A DNA stretch of 42,497 bases from Sedimenticola sp. GTDB taxonomy: Bacteria > Pseudomonadota > Gammaproteobacteria > Chromatiales > Chromatiaceae. The position numbers and the translations under genes are program-made. The notes below the pieces were generated by a model. It saw only the letters and a program-made list of their open reading frames with translations, had not been told where the DNA came from and did not search any database. Positions 41,564-42,497 of this stretch are shown here, in pieces. Within the stretch, counting starts at the first letter, position 1, and every line of letters starts with the position of its first letter. The DNA lies in NCBI GenBank assembly GCA_026994195.1, contig JALWRH010000102.1:1-42497 (forward strand), written 5' to 3'.

Positions 41564-42497
41564 TCAGAACAGTTGTGATACCAGGAACAGACTCAGCCAA
41601 GGCACATAGGTGATGACCAGCAGAGCCAATATGAGCACACCCATCCAGGGCAGGGCCGCCTTGGTGACTTCCCCCAGGCTCATACCGGACAACCCGGCAG
41701 CCACGTACAGGTTCAGGCCAACAGGGGGCGTGATCATACCTACTTCCATGTTGGTGGTCATGACGATGCCCAGATGAATGGGATCGATGCCCAGGGAAGT
41801 GGCGATGGGATGGAACAAAGGCGCCAGGATGAGCAGGATGGCAGAGGGCTCCATGAAATCTCCGGCAAACCAGAGAATGATGTTCACCATGAGCAGGAAC
41901 ATCCAGGGTTGAGGCTCCGAGGACAACACGGACTGGGCCAGTTCCTGGGGAATGCGCTCCTCGGTGAGTACGTGGGCGAAGATCATGGCGCAGGCAATGA
42001 TGAACAACAGCATGGAGGTCATTTTGGCTGCTTCCAGCATGACTTCCGGCACCTTGCTGAATCCCATGTCCCTGTGCACGAACAAGGCGATAAAAGCCGA
42101 ATACACTGCGGCCACGGCCGCCGCTTCCGTTGGCGTGAACACCCCGCCATAGATGCCGCCCACCACGATGAAAATCAGCAGCAGCCCCCAGAAGGCCCGC
42201 AGGAAACACCGGAACAGGTGCTTCCATCCCTGCCAGGGCTCGCTGGGAATGTTCATGCGCCGGGCGGCGAACCAGGTTGCGGCCATGAGAAATACGCCCA
42301 TGAGCACTCCGGGGAGTATGCCGGCAATGAACATCTTGCCCACGGATTCCTCCACCGCATCGGCATATACAATCATGGGGATGGAAGGGGGAATCAGAAT
42401 CCCCATGCTGCCGGAAGTCGCCACCACTCCCACGGCGAAGCGCTTGTCATAGCCCGCGGCAATCATGCCGGGAATCATGATGGAGCCAATGGCCACC
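41564..42497 (-). CDS. TRAP transporter large permease, DctM type (5' part outside window)
   Basis: The last 310 residues of a TRAP large permease, the twelve-helix subunit that uses a sodium gradient to import substrates, often C4-dicarboxylates. Family landmarks include IGSIMIPGMIAAGYDK, the GSMGILIPPSIPMIVYA loop, GGVFTPTEAAAVAAVYS, and GDFMEPSAILLILAPLF followed by GMITPPVGLNLYVAAG. The N-terminal part lies beyond the right edge. The binding protein and small permease are presumably upstream, outside the window. The stop is 12 bases before oxyR. Confidence 0.95.
   Translation of the reverse strand, partial: VAIGSIMIPGMIAAGYDKRFAVGVVATSGSMGILIPPSIPMIVYADAVEESVGKMFIAGILPGVLMGVFLMAATWFAARRMNIPSEPWQGWKHLFRCFLRAFWGLLLIFIVVGGIYGGVFTPTEAAAVAAVYSAFIALFVHRDMGFSKVPEVMLEAAKMTSMLLFIIACAMIFAHVLTEERIPQELAQSVLSSEPQPWMFLLMVNIILWFAGDFMEPSAILLILAPLFHPIATSLGIDPIHLGIVMTTNMEVGMITPPVGLNLYVAAGLSGMSLGEVTKAALPWMGVLILALLVITYVPWLSLFLVSQLF

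Noticed and set aside
1-42497. CRISPR array, tRNA, rRNA, integrase or transposase
   Set aside because: No regularly spaced repeats, no cloverleaf or rRNA-like stretch recognised, and no recombinase motifs in any credible frame.

Overview
The window is a 42.5 kb piece of a Gammaproteobacterial chromosome. The evidence is gene content and order: suhB divergent from trmJ, TolC/RND envelope systems, rimO, a fused-domain-free pabB, an OxyR with cysteines at residues 199 and 208, and a TRAP transporter. GC is moderately high and codon use looks even across the window. Paired REP-like palindromes around an AGGTTGG-type core, rubrerythrin with a heterodisulfide-reductase-like Fe-S protein, and abundant secreted surface proteins would fit a Chromatiales/sulfur-oxidiser-type bacterium, but that placement is inference. 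I see no rRNA, tRNA, CRISPR array, phage or transposase gene.

Layout. 1-3735: translation and tRNA modification genes on the minus strand (a DUF1513-like partial gene, rimO, a small unknown gene, trmJ), with suhB divergent. 3736-10474: an HDOD protein on the plus strand, preceded by a structured repeat, then a minus-strand MFS - membrane-fusion - RND pump group. 10622-15000: a plus-strand surface operon of a DUF1800 protein, a DUF1501 protein and a protein ending in three cysteine-bearing SLH-like repeats, closed by a strong terminator. 15184-18400: a minus-strand overlapping operon of an M23 peptidase, a TolC-like protein and aroC. 18555-23658: an ABC exporter, then a FixJ-type regulator and a two-PAS histidine kinase. 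23694-27286: an RDD membrane protein overlapping a secreted protein of unknown function, converging on rhlE.

27287-31043: a 518 bp gene-free stretch, then an ArnT-like glycosyltransferase flanked by 28 bp direct repeats, a YaiI/DUF188 gene, and an orphan solute-binding protein. 31177-35250: a tightly overlapping minus-strand operon pabB - TAXI-type membrane protein - pyruvate kinase. 35431-37635: a second secreted protein carrying the same triple SLH-like repeats. 37756-42497: a minus-strand series of TRAP permease (partial), oxyR, rubrerythrin, an HdrD/GlpC-like Fe-S protein and DUF3501, which reads as a peroxide-defence module with a candidate OxyR site directly upstream of rubrerythrin.

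The most unusual features are: a pair of homologous three-hairpin intergenic elements (3805-3874 and 39885-39981) that differ by compensatory base-pair changes; a run of consecutive hairpins between the Fe-S protein and rubrerythrin, including two mutually exclusive ones; the shared disulfide-type SLH variant in two distant loci; and a shared extreme C-terminal DGFE tail on two unrelated secreted proteins.
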